In this document: positions 17,807-25,322 of the stretch, one piece after another
Layout: every line of letters starts with the position of its first letter
How positions within the stretch are numbered: position 1 is the first letter of the stretch
From: CAVSWT01 sp963731745
GTDB lineage: Bacteria; Bacteroidota; Ignavibacteria; Ignavibacteriales; Ignavibacteriaceae
Direction of reading: 5' to 3'
DNA length: 64,000 nucleotides
Assembly: GCA_963731745.1 (NCBI GenBank)
Contig: CAVSWT010000006.1
Coordinates: 62,001 to 126,000 of the forward strand
Program-made: the position numbers and the translations under genes
The notes under the pieces: model-generated
Databases searched by the model: none
What the model was told of the DNA's origin: nothing
Seen by the model: the letters and a program-made list of their open reading frames with translations, nothing else

Positions 17807-17836
17807 TTGAGGCTGGATAGGATAATTCAGCCTCAA
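17807..17836. other. Stem-loop, perfect 9-bp stem
   Basis: Arms TTGAGGCTG (17807-17815) and CAGCCTCAA (17828-17836) are perfectly complementary around a 12-nt loop. The sequence after it is ATTTATCTGG, only slightly T-rich, so an intrinsic terminator is possible but not convincing. It lies about 276 bp upstream of the alcohol dehydrogenase start. Confidence 0.45.
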
Positions 17837-18112
17837 ATTTATCTGGACTTCTTACGAAAATACTTCAACTTGTCAATGGAGTAATAAATCTGTAGGGTTT
17901 CGGCTGACCTCAATAAGACTATTTTTGGTAATATTTTCTTTATTCATTTTTGAACTGATTTTTCTCTGCCAATAAATTTTCAAATGATGATTATTACTTC
18001 AGTCACAAAAAGAAATGGAGAAACTAATTTGTTGCAATGCTCATTGCAACTAGACTTAGAATTATTATAATAAAATTGAAAGAAATACTAATAAAAATAA
18101 AAGAAGGAGAAG

Positions 18113-19330
18113 ATGAATATGAAAGCTGTTGTGTTTCATGGAATAGGTGATATAAGATTAGATGATGTTAAAGAACCTAAAATATTAGATCCATTTGATG
18201 CTATTGTGAGAATAACTAAAAGTGCAATTTGCGGAACGGATTTGCATATGATAAGAGGAACTATGGGAGGAATGAAACCAGGAACAATCCTTGGACATGA
18301 AGCGGTTGGAATAGTAGAAGAAGTTGGAAAAAGTGTTAGAAACTTTAAACCTGATGACAGAGTAGTAATACCTTCCACTATAGGATGCGGCTATTGTTCA
18401 TACTGCAGGGCTGGATATTTTGCGCAATGTGATAATGCTAATCCTAATGGAAGTTTAGCAGGTACAAGTTTTTTTGGCGGGCCTAAATCCACAGGGCCGG
18501 TTGATGGAATGCAAGCAGAAAAAGTACGTGTGCCATATGCAAATATAGGTTTAGTAAAAATACCAGATGATGTTACAGATGATCAGGCAATAATGATTTC
18601 CGATATATTTCCAACTGCATATTTTGGGGCTGAAAATGCTGAAATAACGGATGGTGATACAGTTGCAGTTTTCGGCTGCGGACCTGTTGGACAATTCGCT
18701 ATTGCAAGTGCGTTTTTATTAGGAGCTGGCCGCGTGCTGGCAATTGATAGAGTAAAATCAAGATTGGAAATGGCTCAAGACCAAGGCGCAGAAATTTTAA
18801 ATTTTGAAGATGAGGATCCGGTGGAGGCAATCAGAGAATTTACCGGTGGCATTGGAGTAGATAGAGTGATAGACGCAGTGGGCGTAGATTCCGAGCATCC
18901 TTCGCACAGTAATGGATCTTCTGATAAAGAAAAATTTAATGAAGAAGTAAAAGAAACTGCTCCGGACGCAAATCCTTCAGGAGATTTATGGAACCCAGGA
19001 AGTGCCCCTTCCCAAACTTTACGCTGGAGTGTAGACGCCATTGCAAAAGCTGGGACACTTTCTATTATTGGTGTTTATCCTCCTAATTTTGAACACTTCC
19101 CTATTGGTAAATTAATGAATAAAAATTTAACCTTGAAAGCAGGAAATTGTAATCATCGCACATACATTCCATTGCTTTTAAGTATGGTAAATTCCGGAGA
19201 AATAAATCCCGAAAAAATTCTGACAAATATAGAACCTTTAACTTCAGTTATAGATGCATATAAATCATTTGATAAAAGAAATGCCGGATGGATAAAAGTT
19301 GTTTTGGAACCTGAATTAGAAACAGCTTAA
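18113..19330 (+). CDS. Zinc-dependent medium-chain alcohol dehydrogenase
   Basis: 405 aa, cytoplasmic NAD(P)-dependent MDR enzyme. The catalytic zinc site is CGTDLHM (Cys near residue 40) and GHEAVGIVEEVG; the structural zinc lobe is CGYCSYCRAGYFAQC; the Rossmann loop is VFGCGPVGQFA. The order and the insert PNGSLAGTSFFGGPKSTGPV resemble the glutathione-independent formaldehyde dehydrogenase/threonine dehydrogenase-like subgroup. An unusual 45-residue charged insert (about 262-306, with SEHPSHSNGSSDKEK) sits in the second half; similar inserts occur in relatives. ATG at 18113 is preceded by AAGGAGAAG; an ATG two codons later is also possible. Substrate unknown. Confidence 0.9.
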   Translation: MNMKAVVFHGIGDIRLDDVKEPKILDPFDAIVRITKSAICGTDLHMIRGTMGGMKPGTILGHEAVGIVEEVGKSVRNFKPDDRVVIPSTIGCGYCSYCRAGYFAQCDNANPNGSLAGTSFFGGPKSTGPVDGMQAEKVRVPYANIGLVKIPDDVTDDQAIMISDIFPTAYFGAENAEITDGDTVAVFGCGPVGQFAIASAFLLGAGRVLAIDRVKSRLEMAQDQGAEILNFEDEDPVEAIREFTGGIGVDRVIDAVGVDSEHPSHSNGSSDKEKFNEEVKETAPDANPSGDLWNPGSAPSQTLRWSVDAIAKAGTLSIIGVYPPNFEHFPIGKLMNKNLTLKAGNCNHRTYIPLLLSMVNSGEINPEKILTNIEPLTSVIDAYKSFDKRNAGWIKVVLEPELETA

Positions 19331-19493
19331 TAAGTTTGAATAAATAAATTTATTATTTTTTTAAGTTAATCCTCTCGAGGAATAAATGTGCTCTATTAAA
19401 TACTTTTTCTAAGCAACTGAATTTTATATAATAATTATATTTTTGATTCGCGGATAATGCCGGAAATTCTAAACTGAGAATGGTTTTATTAAA

Positions 19494-19718
19494 TTATAGT
19501 ATTCTATTTTTCTCATCTTCAATAATTTCTGCAACTTCATTTAAAGAGGTTTTGTATTTAACTTTTCCCAAATATTCATAATATTTTAATTTGTTGATAG
19601 TCTTTAACAGCTTTTCATAAATTTTAATTTTTTTTGTTCTGTCTCCGATTACAGCAAAAAATTTGGTGTAATATTTATAAAAGTTACTATGGTGCTTGTT
19701 TAATTTTTTTGTATTCAT
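19494..19718 (-). CDS. Hypothetical basic protein, 74 aa
   Basis: I do not recognise it. The product is Lys/Tyr-rich and soluble, with predicted helices: MNTKKLNKHHSNFYKYYTKF at the start, SLNEVAEIIEDEKNRIL at the end. The ATG is preceded by AAAGGATAG at 8-14 nt on the minus strand, a fair ribosome site. It stands alone between the alcohol dehydrogenase and the respiratory operon. It could be a small regulatory protein, or a chance ORF in AT-rich DNA. Confidence 0.4.
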   Translation of the reverse strand: MNTKKLNKHHSNFYKYYTKFFAVIGDRTKKIKIYEKLLKTINKLKYYEYLGKVKYKTSLNEVAEIIEDEKNRIL

Positions 19719-19947
19719 ATATCATTTCTATCCTTTTTAAATATCATAAATTATTTCACATAAAATGAGTATCACTTATAATCGTATTTATAAATAAAAA
19801 TTTTTTAGAAATTTTTCTGTGTTAGTTGTCATTATTTATTTTTAAAATCAATCTGAATGAAGTTTATCAATTCATATTTCATAAAATTAAACCATAGAAA
19901 ATGAAGTTAGAAAATATTCCGGTAATAATGGGACTACAAACTTTTTC

Positions 19948-20433
19948 TTATTTTGCTAATGAATGTTTAACATATAAAACTATATACCACCTGAATTCAG
20001 CAGGAACTACTCTTTTAAGAACCTCTTCATGTCCTTTGCCGTTTAACATTTTATTGTAAATTTCCCCGCTGTTCATTAAAGCAATTTTTTGTGAATGAAG
20101 TATTGAAGGTTTGGGAATATAACTTTTACCAACCGGACCGTTACCGTCTCCATTATCGCCATGGCAAAAAACGCAGTAGTAATTGTAGTATGTTTTGCCT
20201 GCTGCTAAATTTTCTTTAGAAGGCAACAATGGGTTAGAGGAATTAAACGAAGGCATTGTTACAAATTTTCTAATAGGAATTGATCCTTTTGCAGGTAAAG
20301 ACATGTATGTTTCATAAGCCCTAACACTAACTTGGTTTTTCATGTGCGGGCCCGATAATAACAGATAAATAGCAATTGGAATTACTACTACAATTATAAA
20401 TACTGTATTGATAAGAAAAATTTTTCTAATCAT
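19948..20433 (-). CDS. actE: Membrane-anchored monoheme cytochrome c, ActE-like
   Basis: 161 aa. An uncleaved N-terminal helix (about residues 4-26) anchors a periplasmic cytochrome c domain with C87, C90 and H91 (YCVFCHGDNGDGNG) and a Met ligand expected in the C-terminal half. It is the last gene of the ten-gene act-cco operon and overlaps its upstream neighbour by 4 bp. By family logic it is the ActE subunit of alternative complex III or an electron shuttle to the cbb3-type oxidase; position at the oxidase end of the operon leaves both open. Confidence 0.75.
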   Translation of the reverse strand: MIRKIFLINTVFIIVVVIPIAIYLLLSGPHMKNQVSVRAYETYMSLPAKGSIPIRKFVTMPSFNSSNPLLPSKENLAAGKTYYNYYCVFCHGDNGDGNGPVGKSYIPKPSILHSQKIALMNSGEIYNKMLNGKGHEEVLKRVVPAEFRWYIVLYVKHSLAK

Positions 20434-20747
20434 TTTTTAATCTTTTTACTTTGCAAAGAATCAGTTGATAATAAATTATTTTGATATATTATTTGAACCG
20501 AGTCTTTATTTATTCCTGGTAAAGTTTCAATTTGCTGCTTATCTTTTTCGTTTTTGTCATATCTTATGGTTGTATAAATATTTTCTGACGGAGCATCTAT
20601 TTCGGATCCATAGTCCCATTTCCGGGGAACGTCTTTTACGGAAAACATTAATACCATTGCCCATCCTATAACAAAAAGGCTCAGCAGAAATAATGACGTC
20701 CAACCCCATACGTTTCTAAACGATGTTTTCTCTTCATAATCTTTCAT
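20430..20747 (-). CDS. Small single-helix membrane protein of the act-cco operon
   Basis: 105 aa, not assigned to a family. One membrane helix (about residues 14-34, WTSLFLLSLFVIGWAMVLMF) is followed by a charged tail of about 70 residues on the presumed periplasmic side, beginning with KDVPRKWDYGSEIDAP. It overlaps actE by 4 bp and lies 4 bp after the next upstream gene, so it is translationally coupled. By context it may be an accessory oxidase subunit or assembly factor. It has no Cys or CXXCH, so it carries no heme c. Confidence 0.7.
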   Translation of the reverse strand: MKDYEEKTSFRNVWGWTSLFLLSLFVIGWAMVLMFSVKDVPRKWDYGSEIDAPSENIYTTIRYDKNEKDKQQIETLPGINKDSVQIIYQNNLLSTDSLQSKKIKK

Positions 20748-20751
20748 AACA

Positions 20752-21030
20752 TTACCAATTTGGAGGATTGTTTATTCTATATATTCCATATACAATTGAA
20801 AAAATTATAGAAAATATATAAGTGATTTTTAAAATCCATGGGATGGCTTTCCACATGGTTAATAATTTTTCCAGAATTGTTTTTTCATCATCTGGTTTCC
20901 AGTTAAACTCATTTTCATCTCTCGGCCTCCACATATCGAGGTACGTAATAATAATTAATAAGGCAAAAAATAATCCGCCCAAAATTGTTATTATTAACCA
21001 TTGAAATTGTTCGACATTTAGATTTAGCAT
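20752..21030 (-). CDS. Small two-helix protein, CcoP N-terminus-like
   Basis: 92 aa with helices at about 11-30 and 67-85, separated by a charged loop (WRPRDENEFNWKPDDEK). The second part, AIPWILKITYIFSIIFSIVYG followed by PPNW at the end, looks like the membrane-anchoring domain of CcoP/FixP without its cytochrome domains. This fits the operon, where the cytochrome c part is instead fused to CcoO. The similarity is recognised by eye only, so the call is tentative. Confidence 0.55.
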   Translation of the reverse strand: MLNLNVEQFQWLIITILGGLFFALLIIITYLDMWRPRDENEFNWKPDDEKTILEKLLTMWKAIPWILKITYIFSIIFSIVYGIYRINNPPNW

Positions 21031-21033
21031 GAC

Positions 21034-21237
21034 TCAGTCTATTTTTTTACTTCCATTTTTTGTACTTGCATTATTTTCCGGAACATAGCTTTCTAACGGC
21101 AGATGACTTGCCTTTTTCTGATCTCTAAATTGCTTGTTCTTAATTGCCCAGATAATCACAATAAAAATTATTGCTAATACAATTAGTGTATATGAAATCC
21201 ATATTCTTACTATTGGAGACATTTCAAAATGAATCAT
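21034..21237 (-). CDS. Small single-helix oxidase-associated protein, CcoQ/CcoS-like
   Basis: 67 aa from the preferred ATG at 21237 (MIHFEMSPIVRIWISYTLIV), which has GGAG upstream; an in-frame ATG at 21255 would add six residues and overlap ccoO by 16 bp. One helix (about 7-32) precedes a cytoplasmic tail with KNKQFRDQKKASHLPLES. A short helix plus this QFxDQ...LPL tail resembles small CcoQ/CcoS-type proteins in cbb3 oxidase operons. It lies between ccoO and the CcoP-like gene. Function inferred from context. Confidence 0.6.
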   Translation of the reverse strand: MIHFEMSPIVRIWISYTLIVLAIIFIVIIWAIKNKQFRDQKKASHLPLESYVPENNASTKNGSKKID

Positions 21238-21239
21238 TT

Positions 21240-22292
21240 TTATTTCTTTCTCCATATTTTTTTGCTTAATGAATCAGAAGGATTAACTTTTATAGAATCA
21301 AATTTATCAACCCCCACCGAATCCGGAGCTTTAAATTTATATGAATAAATTGGTTCATAAGAGGCATCAATACCTTCAGGCTCAATATCGCTGTCACTAT
21401 ACCCTATAAAATTAACAGCAACATAATTTGAAACATCCCAAATTTTTGCTGATTCCAATGCGCGTTTAAAGTAAGGCATTGCAGTTCCTGTTATTCCGTT
21501 CATAATTTGATAATAAAGAATCCCGCCGATATATTTCCCATCAATTAAATGTCTTTTTAACAAAGTAAAATTGACCGGCGGCGGATTTAAATATTGAGCT
21601 GCCGGCCCCCTGCCGTCACCAACAAGTCCATGGCATCCCACACAAAAGTCTTCATAAATTTTTTTGCCTCTTGCAAGCGATGATTCCGTTGGCGGATAAG
21701 GGTTAGGCATTGCTCTCCACATACTTGGAACGTTAGTGTGAATCCAATTTATATTTGAATCAGGCCCCGCCTCATAGGCCGCAATCGCTAGACTCTTCCA
21801 ATGTTTCTGTCTATCAACTCTTTTGTCGGCATCTTTTCCACCAAGATATTGAACATACGCCGTAAGTTTTTTTATTTTATCTCTTCCTAAAAACTCCCAC
21901 GACGGCATTACACTCATCGGGCTTGTAAATCTCGGGTTGGTGAAATGTGCTAAATGCCAATCGTCAGGATGTTCCCCTCCTTCTTGTGAAAGATCGGGGC
22001 CCGTTCTTTCTGAACCTAAAATAGCAGGCTCCTGACCGACATAATCTCCTTTCTGTGCAATTCGTTCAGCTCCATTGCCCCAATCGTTTGTCCGCACATA
22101 CATTGAATGACAGTAGCTGCAGCCGTTATCCACATAAACATCATGTCCTTGTTTTTCAATCTTAGTCATTGCCCGCCACGAATCAGAAGGTTTTTCTTTC
22201 CAGGTTAATACCGGCAGAATTACCATAATTGAGATGGAAGCAATAAAGACTAAAAGACTTCCGACAATAAATATTTTATAATACATTCTCAT
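21240..22292 (-). CDS. ccoO: cbb3-type oxidase subunit II (CcoO) fused to a C-terminal cytochrome c domain
   Basis: 350 aa. An N-terminal helix (about 5-29) anchors a first heme domain of the CcoO/FixO type with C58-x-x-C61-H62 (CSYCHSMYVRTNDWG), and QEPAILGSERTGPDLSQEGG is the typical CcoO stretch. A second cytochrome c domain (from ~200) has C217, C220 and H221 (FCVGCHGLVGDGRGP) and a likely Met ligand in GTAMPYF. Standard CcoO is about 200 aa and monoheme, so this is a fusion that may replace part of CcoP. It overlaps ccoN by 4 bp (ATGA type), indicating coupled translation. Role: passes electrons from complex III or a cytochrome c to the heme-copper centre. Confidence 0.88.
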   Translation of the reverse strand: MRMYYKIFIVGSLLVFIASISIMVILPVLTWKEKPSDSWRAMTKIEKQGHDVYVDNGCSYCHSMYVRTNDWGNGAERIAQKGDYVGQEPAILGSERTGPDLSQEGGEHPDDWHLAHFTNPRFTSPMSVMPSWEFLGRDKIKKLTAYVQYLGGKDADKRVDRQKHWKSLAIAAYEAGPDSNINWIHTNVPSMWRAMPNPYPPTESSLARGKKIYEDFCVGCHGLVGDGRGPAAQYLNPPPVNFTLLKRHLIDGKYIGGILYYQIMNGITGTAMPYFKRALESAKIWDVSNYVAVNFIGYSDSDIEPEGIDASYEPIYSYKFKAPDSVGVDKFDSIKVNPSDSLSKKIWRKK

Positions 22293-23677
22293 AGCGGTGT
22301 AGTTTCCTCAATTGGCAATGGTTCAAATGGTTCACCGTGTTTTATCGTCATGAATAAATTATAAATTCCTATAAATGCCCCGACAATAATTAAAACACCT
22401 AATGCAGCTCTTAACCCCATGAATACGGATAATTCAGGTAATACTTTATAAACAACTTCACCATTATTCCATGCTTCGCCCTGTATTAAACCTGCTGCAG
22501 TTAATACAATAAAAAATCCTACTAAGCCAATCATTACTAAGCCGAACTGAAGATTAACTAATTTTTTAGAATATAATTTCTTTTTAAGTATTAATGGAAG
22601 GATATGCCAGGCTGCGCCAACTGCTATAAAACCTGAGAAACCCAGCACAGCTATATGAGCATGTCCGATAACCCAGTTATTAAAATGAGTTACTCTTTGA
22701 ATTGAAGGCAGAGATTGAAGAGAACCTTGAATTCCCACAATTATATACCACACTAAACCAAGGATAACCCATCTTGCAGCAGGATCACTTAAAACAGAGC
22801 CGCCGCGCTGCCGTGCTGTTAGCCAAATATTTATTGTTGCTGTAAAAACAGGAATGATCATTAAAACTGAATCAATTACGGTGATAGATTTTAACCATGC
22901 CGGGATTGGTGTCTGAAGCAAATGATGCCCACCGATATGTGAATACAAAGCGACTAATGTCCAAAATCCTATAAGTGAAAGAGTATGTGAATACAGAGGA
23001 GTTTGAGTAACTCTCGGTATTACAAAATATGCTGCACCAACTGCAAGCGGAGTCAATAATAATCCAGGCAAATCATGCGCATAAAACCAAAGAAAAATTG
23101 AATCAAGCAGGCCAGGCAACGCACCTGTGGATGGGCGCCACATTACATTTCCTAAAAAGTAAAATATTATAGTCCACATTATTGCGCCGACTAAATACCA
23201 GATGGAAACATAAAGGATATTTTCTTTACGTTTTAAAATTGTCATTACGGCATTTATAGCAAGTGAAATTAAACCCAATTCAAGAATAACATCAAATATC
23301 CAAATATATTCTGCATATTCTCTTCCTTGAGTTATTCCAAATGAAAAAGTAAAAGGGCCTGAAAGAACAGTGGTATTCCAGCAAAAAAAACTAAACCAGG
23401 CTAATGGCTGTGACCAAAGTGAGGTTTTAAGTAGTGCAGGCAAATAATAAAGCCCGCATCCGAATAAAGTACTAACTACAAAACCGTAAATAACAGTATT
23501 AACATGAATGGGCCTAGCACGTCCAAAAACAAGCCAGGGTATGTTATTAAAAAATTCAGGAGCTACAAGATGAATAGCGGCAATTAAACCATACAAAGTA
23601 CCAACTATAAACCAAATTGCACCTGCAACGATGAAGGCAAGTGCGGCACTCTGAGGTTTTTTTGTAAATTCAAACAC
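22289..23677 (-). CDS. ccoN: cbb3-type cytochrome oxidase catalytic subunit I
   Basis: 462 aa, about twelve membrane helices, C-family heme-copper oxidase. Visible features are the early FGRARPIHVNTVIYGF (His ligand of the low-spin heme), FLWFYAHDLPGLLLTP (first CuB His, in place of the usual GHN), the later YSHIGGHHLLQTPIP (two more CuB His and the loop found in CcoN) and FNNWVIGHAHIAVLGFSG (heme b and b3 His). It reduces O2 to water with proton pumping, usually at high oxygen affinity. Start ATG at 23677, 11 bp after actA. The oxidase is embedded in the alternative complex III operon, so the two enzymes should form one electron-transfer unit. Confidence 0.93.
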   Translation of the reverse strand: MFEFTKKPQSAALAFIVAGAIWFIVGTLYGLIAAIHLVAPEFFNNIPWLVFGRARPIHVNTVIYGFVVSTLFGCGLYYLPALLKTSLWSQPLAWFSFFCWNTTVLSGPFTFSFGITQGREYAEYIWIFDVILELGLISLAINAVMTILKRKENILYVSIWYLVGAIMWTIIFYFLGNVMWRPSTGALPGLLDSIFLWFYAHDLPGLLLTPLAVGAAYFVIPRVTQTPLYSHTLSLIGFWTLVALYSHIGGHHLLQTPIPAWLKSITVIDSVLMIIPVFTATINIWLTARQRGGSVLSDPAARWVILGLVWYIIVGIQGSLQSLPSIQRVTHFNNWVIGHAHIAVLGFSGFIAVGAAWHILPLILKKKLYSKKLVNLQFGLVMIGLVGFFIVLTAAGLIQGEAWNNGEVVYKVLPELSVFMGLRAALGVLIIVGAFIGIYNLFMTIKHGEPFEPLPIEETTPL

Positions 23678-23688
23678 TGATCAATCTC

Positions 23689-24240
23689 CTATCTATGACA
23701 CGTAAAACAATCATGAGTTGCGTTATTCTGCTTATGACATGTTATACAAAATCCCATTGTTAATTCTTTTGCTTCAACAATCCTATCCATCTGATCTACA
23801 TTGCCATGACATTTACTGCAATCAATGCCTTTATTTATGTGAACCGAATGATTGAAGTAAACGAAATCAGGCAGTTGAATTATTTTTACCCATTTAACAG
23901 GATTATTTTGGAAATAATGCTGTCTTAGTTTTTTAATGTACGGATAATGAATAATGATGTTAGAATGGCAAAGCATGCATGTTTCTAACGGAGGTATTCC
24001 CGCTCTTGCATTTTTAATTGCGCCTTCATGGCACATAAAACAACTAATATGTTTTTTCCCGGCATGCAGTCTGTGACTAAATGGAATAGGTTGTTTATTT
24101 CCCATCTCAGCGGGGAAATAATTATTGTAACTCCAAAAAATAAAGAAGAGAATTATCATTGCGGCCAGTGATATCAAAGCTGTTAATAATTTTACTCGGC
24201 CGTAAATCTTATCTCCATTATTTTTATTCAGGACTTTCAA
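23689..24240 (-). CDS. actA: Pentaheme cytochrome c, ActA subunit of alternative complex III
   Basis: 183 aa. One N-terminal helix (about 17-37) is followed by five CXXCH motifs: C67/C70/H71, C88/C91/H92, C141/C144/H145, C165/C168/H169 and C178/C181/H182, the last at the extreme C-terminus. Additional His residues (SHRLHAGKKH, YFNHSVH) are likely distal ligands, as in c7/NrfH-like cytochromes. In alternative complex III the pentaheme ActA takes electrons from the Fe-S protein ActB and hands them on. The gene overlaps actF by 4 bp. Here actA comes late, after actB-C/D-F, unlike the usual order in which it is first. Confidence 0.88.
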   Translation of the reverse strand: MKVLNKNNGDKIYGRVKLLTALISLAAMIILFFIFWSYNNYFPAEMGNKQPIPFSHRLHAGKKHISCFMCHEGAIKNARAGIPPLETCMLCHSNIIIHYPYIKKLRQHYFQNNPVKWVKIIQLPDFVYFNHSVHINKGIDCSKCHGNVDQMDRIVEAKELTMGFCITCHKQNNATHDCFTCHR

Positions 24241-25322
24241 TTTTTCTCCTGATGTTTGGAAATATTTGTAGGTATTCTTTTATAAGCCAGTTCAACTGAA
24301 AATATAAATATTCCGATGAATGCAATTGAAATTGAGATTTCCGGCAATCCGAAATTAAGTGAGTGTTTAGAAAATTTGGCTGATACTAACCACCATCGCT
24401 CAATCCATAAGCCTACTAATAATAGGCAGGAGATAACACCTAAATACCAATAATTTTCTTTCGACCATTCTGTTAATAGAAGCACTAAGGGTCCGAGGTA
24501 AACTACTGCTAATATGAAATATGAAACTCCCTTCCATGGCAAATAATTATATCTTGGAACAAGAAAACGTGTTTCTTCAATCAGATTCTCATACCACATC
24601 GGCAGTAATTGACTGAACATTAAATAAGAAGTAAGAATGCTGAATGCAAAAATTAATTTCCCAAGATCATGCAGCATTTCTTTTTCCGGTTTGGAAAACA
24701 GAATTGTTAAAAGTGTCCAGGCAGTTACAGCAGCATAAAATCCTGTAATAAAAAAGTAAGCTCCAAAAGCTTTGCTTTTCCATTCAGGATCAAGCCCCAT
24801 TATTAAATCAAAACCAATTATAGAGAAGACAATGCAATAGACTAAAATTAATATTCCGGAAGGCAGCAATTTATTTTTTTTTCGGCCTGAAACTAGATAC
24901 CACATTGCTAACACCCAAAAGGCAGTTAATGCAATTAAGTCTCTGCTGAAAAGAAAATTATTATTTAACCAAAAACCCTGCGTAAAAGTTTTATGCGCCC
25001 ATGGCGACCAACCGCTGCTGCCAAACCATAAAACCAATAATGTTAAAATCGAAGGTATGCTGAATCCAATGCCCATAAAAGCGATATTATCTACCGATTC
25101 AGACCATTTTCCGTTAGATGCTGTAACAACTGCAGGCCACACCATCATCCCACCTGCAAGCGGAGTAAAAAAAGAAAAATTTATTAATAATGCGCGCCAA
25201 ACTCTATGGCTCTCATCAAATGAGAATGAAATAATCCATAGTGCTACTCCGATTAGGAATATTAAAGCCCAAATCCACATATTGAATTTTTTATCTGAAA
25301 AAACATTAGCTTCCGGATTCAT
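24237..25322 (-). CDS. actF: Alternative complex III membrane subunit ActF (NrfD/PsrC-like)
   Basis: 361 aa, about ten helices, related to the polysulfide-reductase-type quinol-binding subunits. I choose ATG at 25322 (MNPEANVFSDKKFNMWIW) because GGAGGAG lies just upstream; the longer frame from 25370 would add a Leu/Arg-rich stretch inside the preceding gene. With this start the overlap with actC-D is 17 bp. Landmarks include SHRVWRALLINFSFFTPLAGG in the second helix region, GSSGWSPWAHKTF, FDLIMGLDPEWKSKAFGAYFF and YENLIEETRFLVPRYNY. It serves as a second transmembrane quinol-related subunit next to ActC. Confidence 0.9.
   Translation of the reverse strand: MNPEANVFSDKKFNMWIWALIFLIGVALWIISFSFDESHRVWRALLINFSFFTPLAGGMMVWPAVVTASNGKWSESVDNIAFMGIGFSIPSILTLLVLWFGSSGWSPWAHKTFTQGFWLNNNFLFSRDLIALTAFWVLAMWYLVSGRKKNKLLPSGILILVYCIVFSIIGFDLIMGLDPEWKSKAFGAYFFITGFYAAVTAWTLLTILFSKPEKEMLHDLGKLIFAFSILTSYLMFSQLLPMWYENLIEETRFLVPRYNYLPWKGVSYFILAVVYLGPLVLLLTEWSKENYWYLGVISCLLLVGLWIERWWLVSAKFSKHSLNFGLPEISISIAFIGIFIFSVELAYKRIPTNISKHQEKN

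Larger units (their letters stand above)
17353..18112. other. Non-coding region with two hairpins before the alcohol dehydrogenase gene
   Basis: 760 bp without a supportable gene. It contains two clear stem-loops (17436-17467 and 17807-17836, listed separately). A purine-rich stretch at about 17720-17800 is open in one frame for 33 codons and ends in TAA, but has no start codon. The right end holds the promoter and the AAGGAGAAG ribosome site of the alcohol dehydrogenase gene. Confidence 0.5.
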
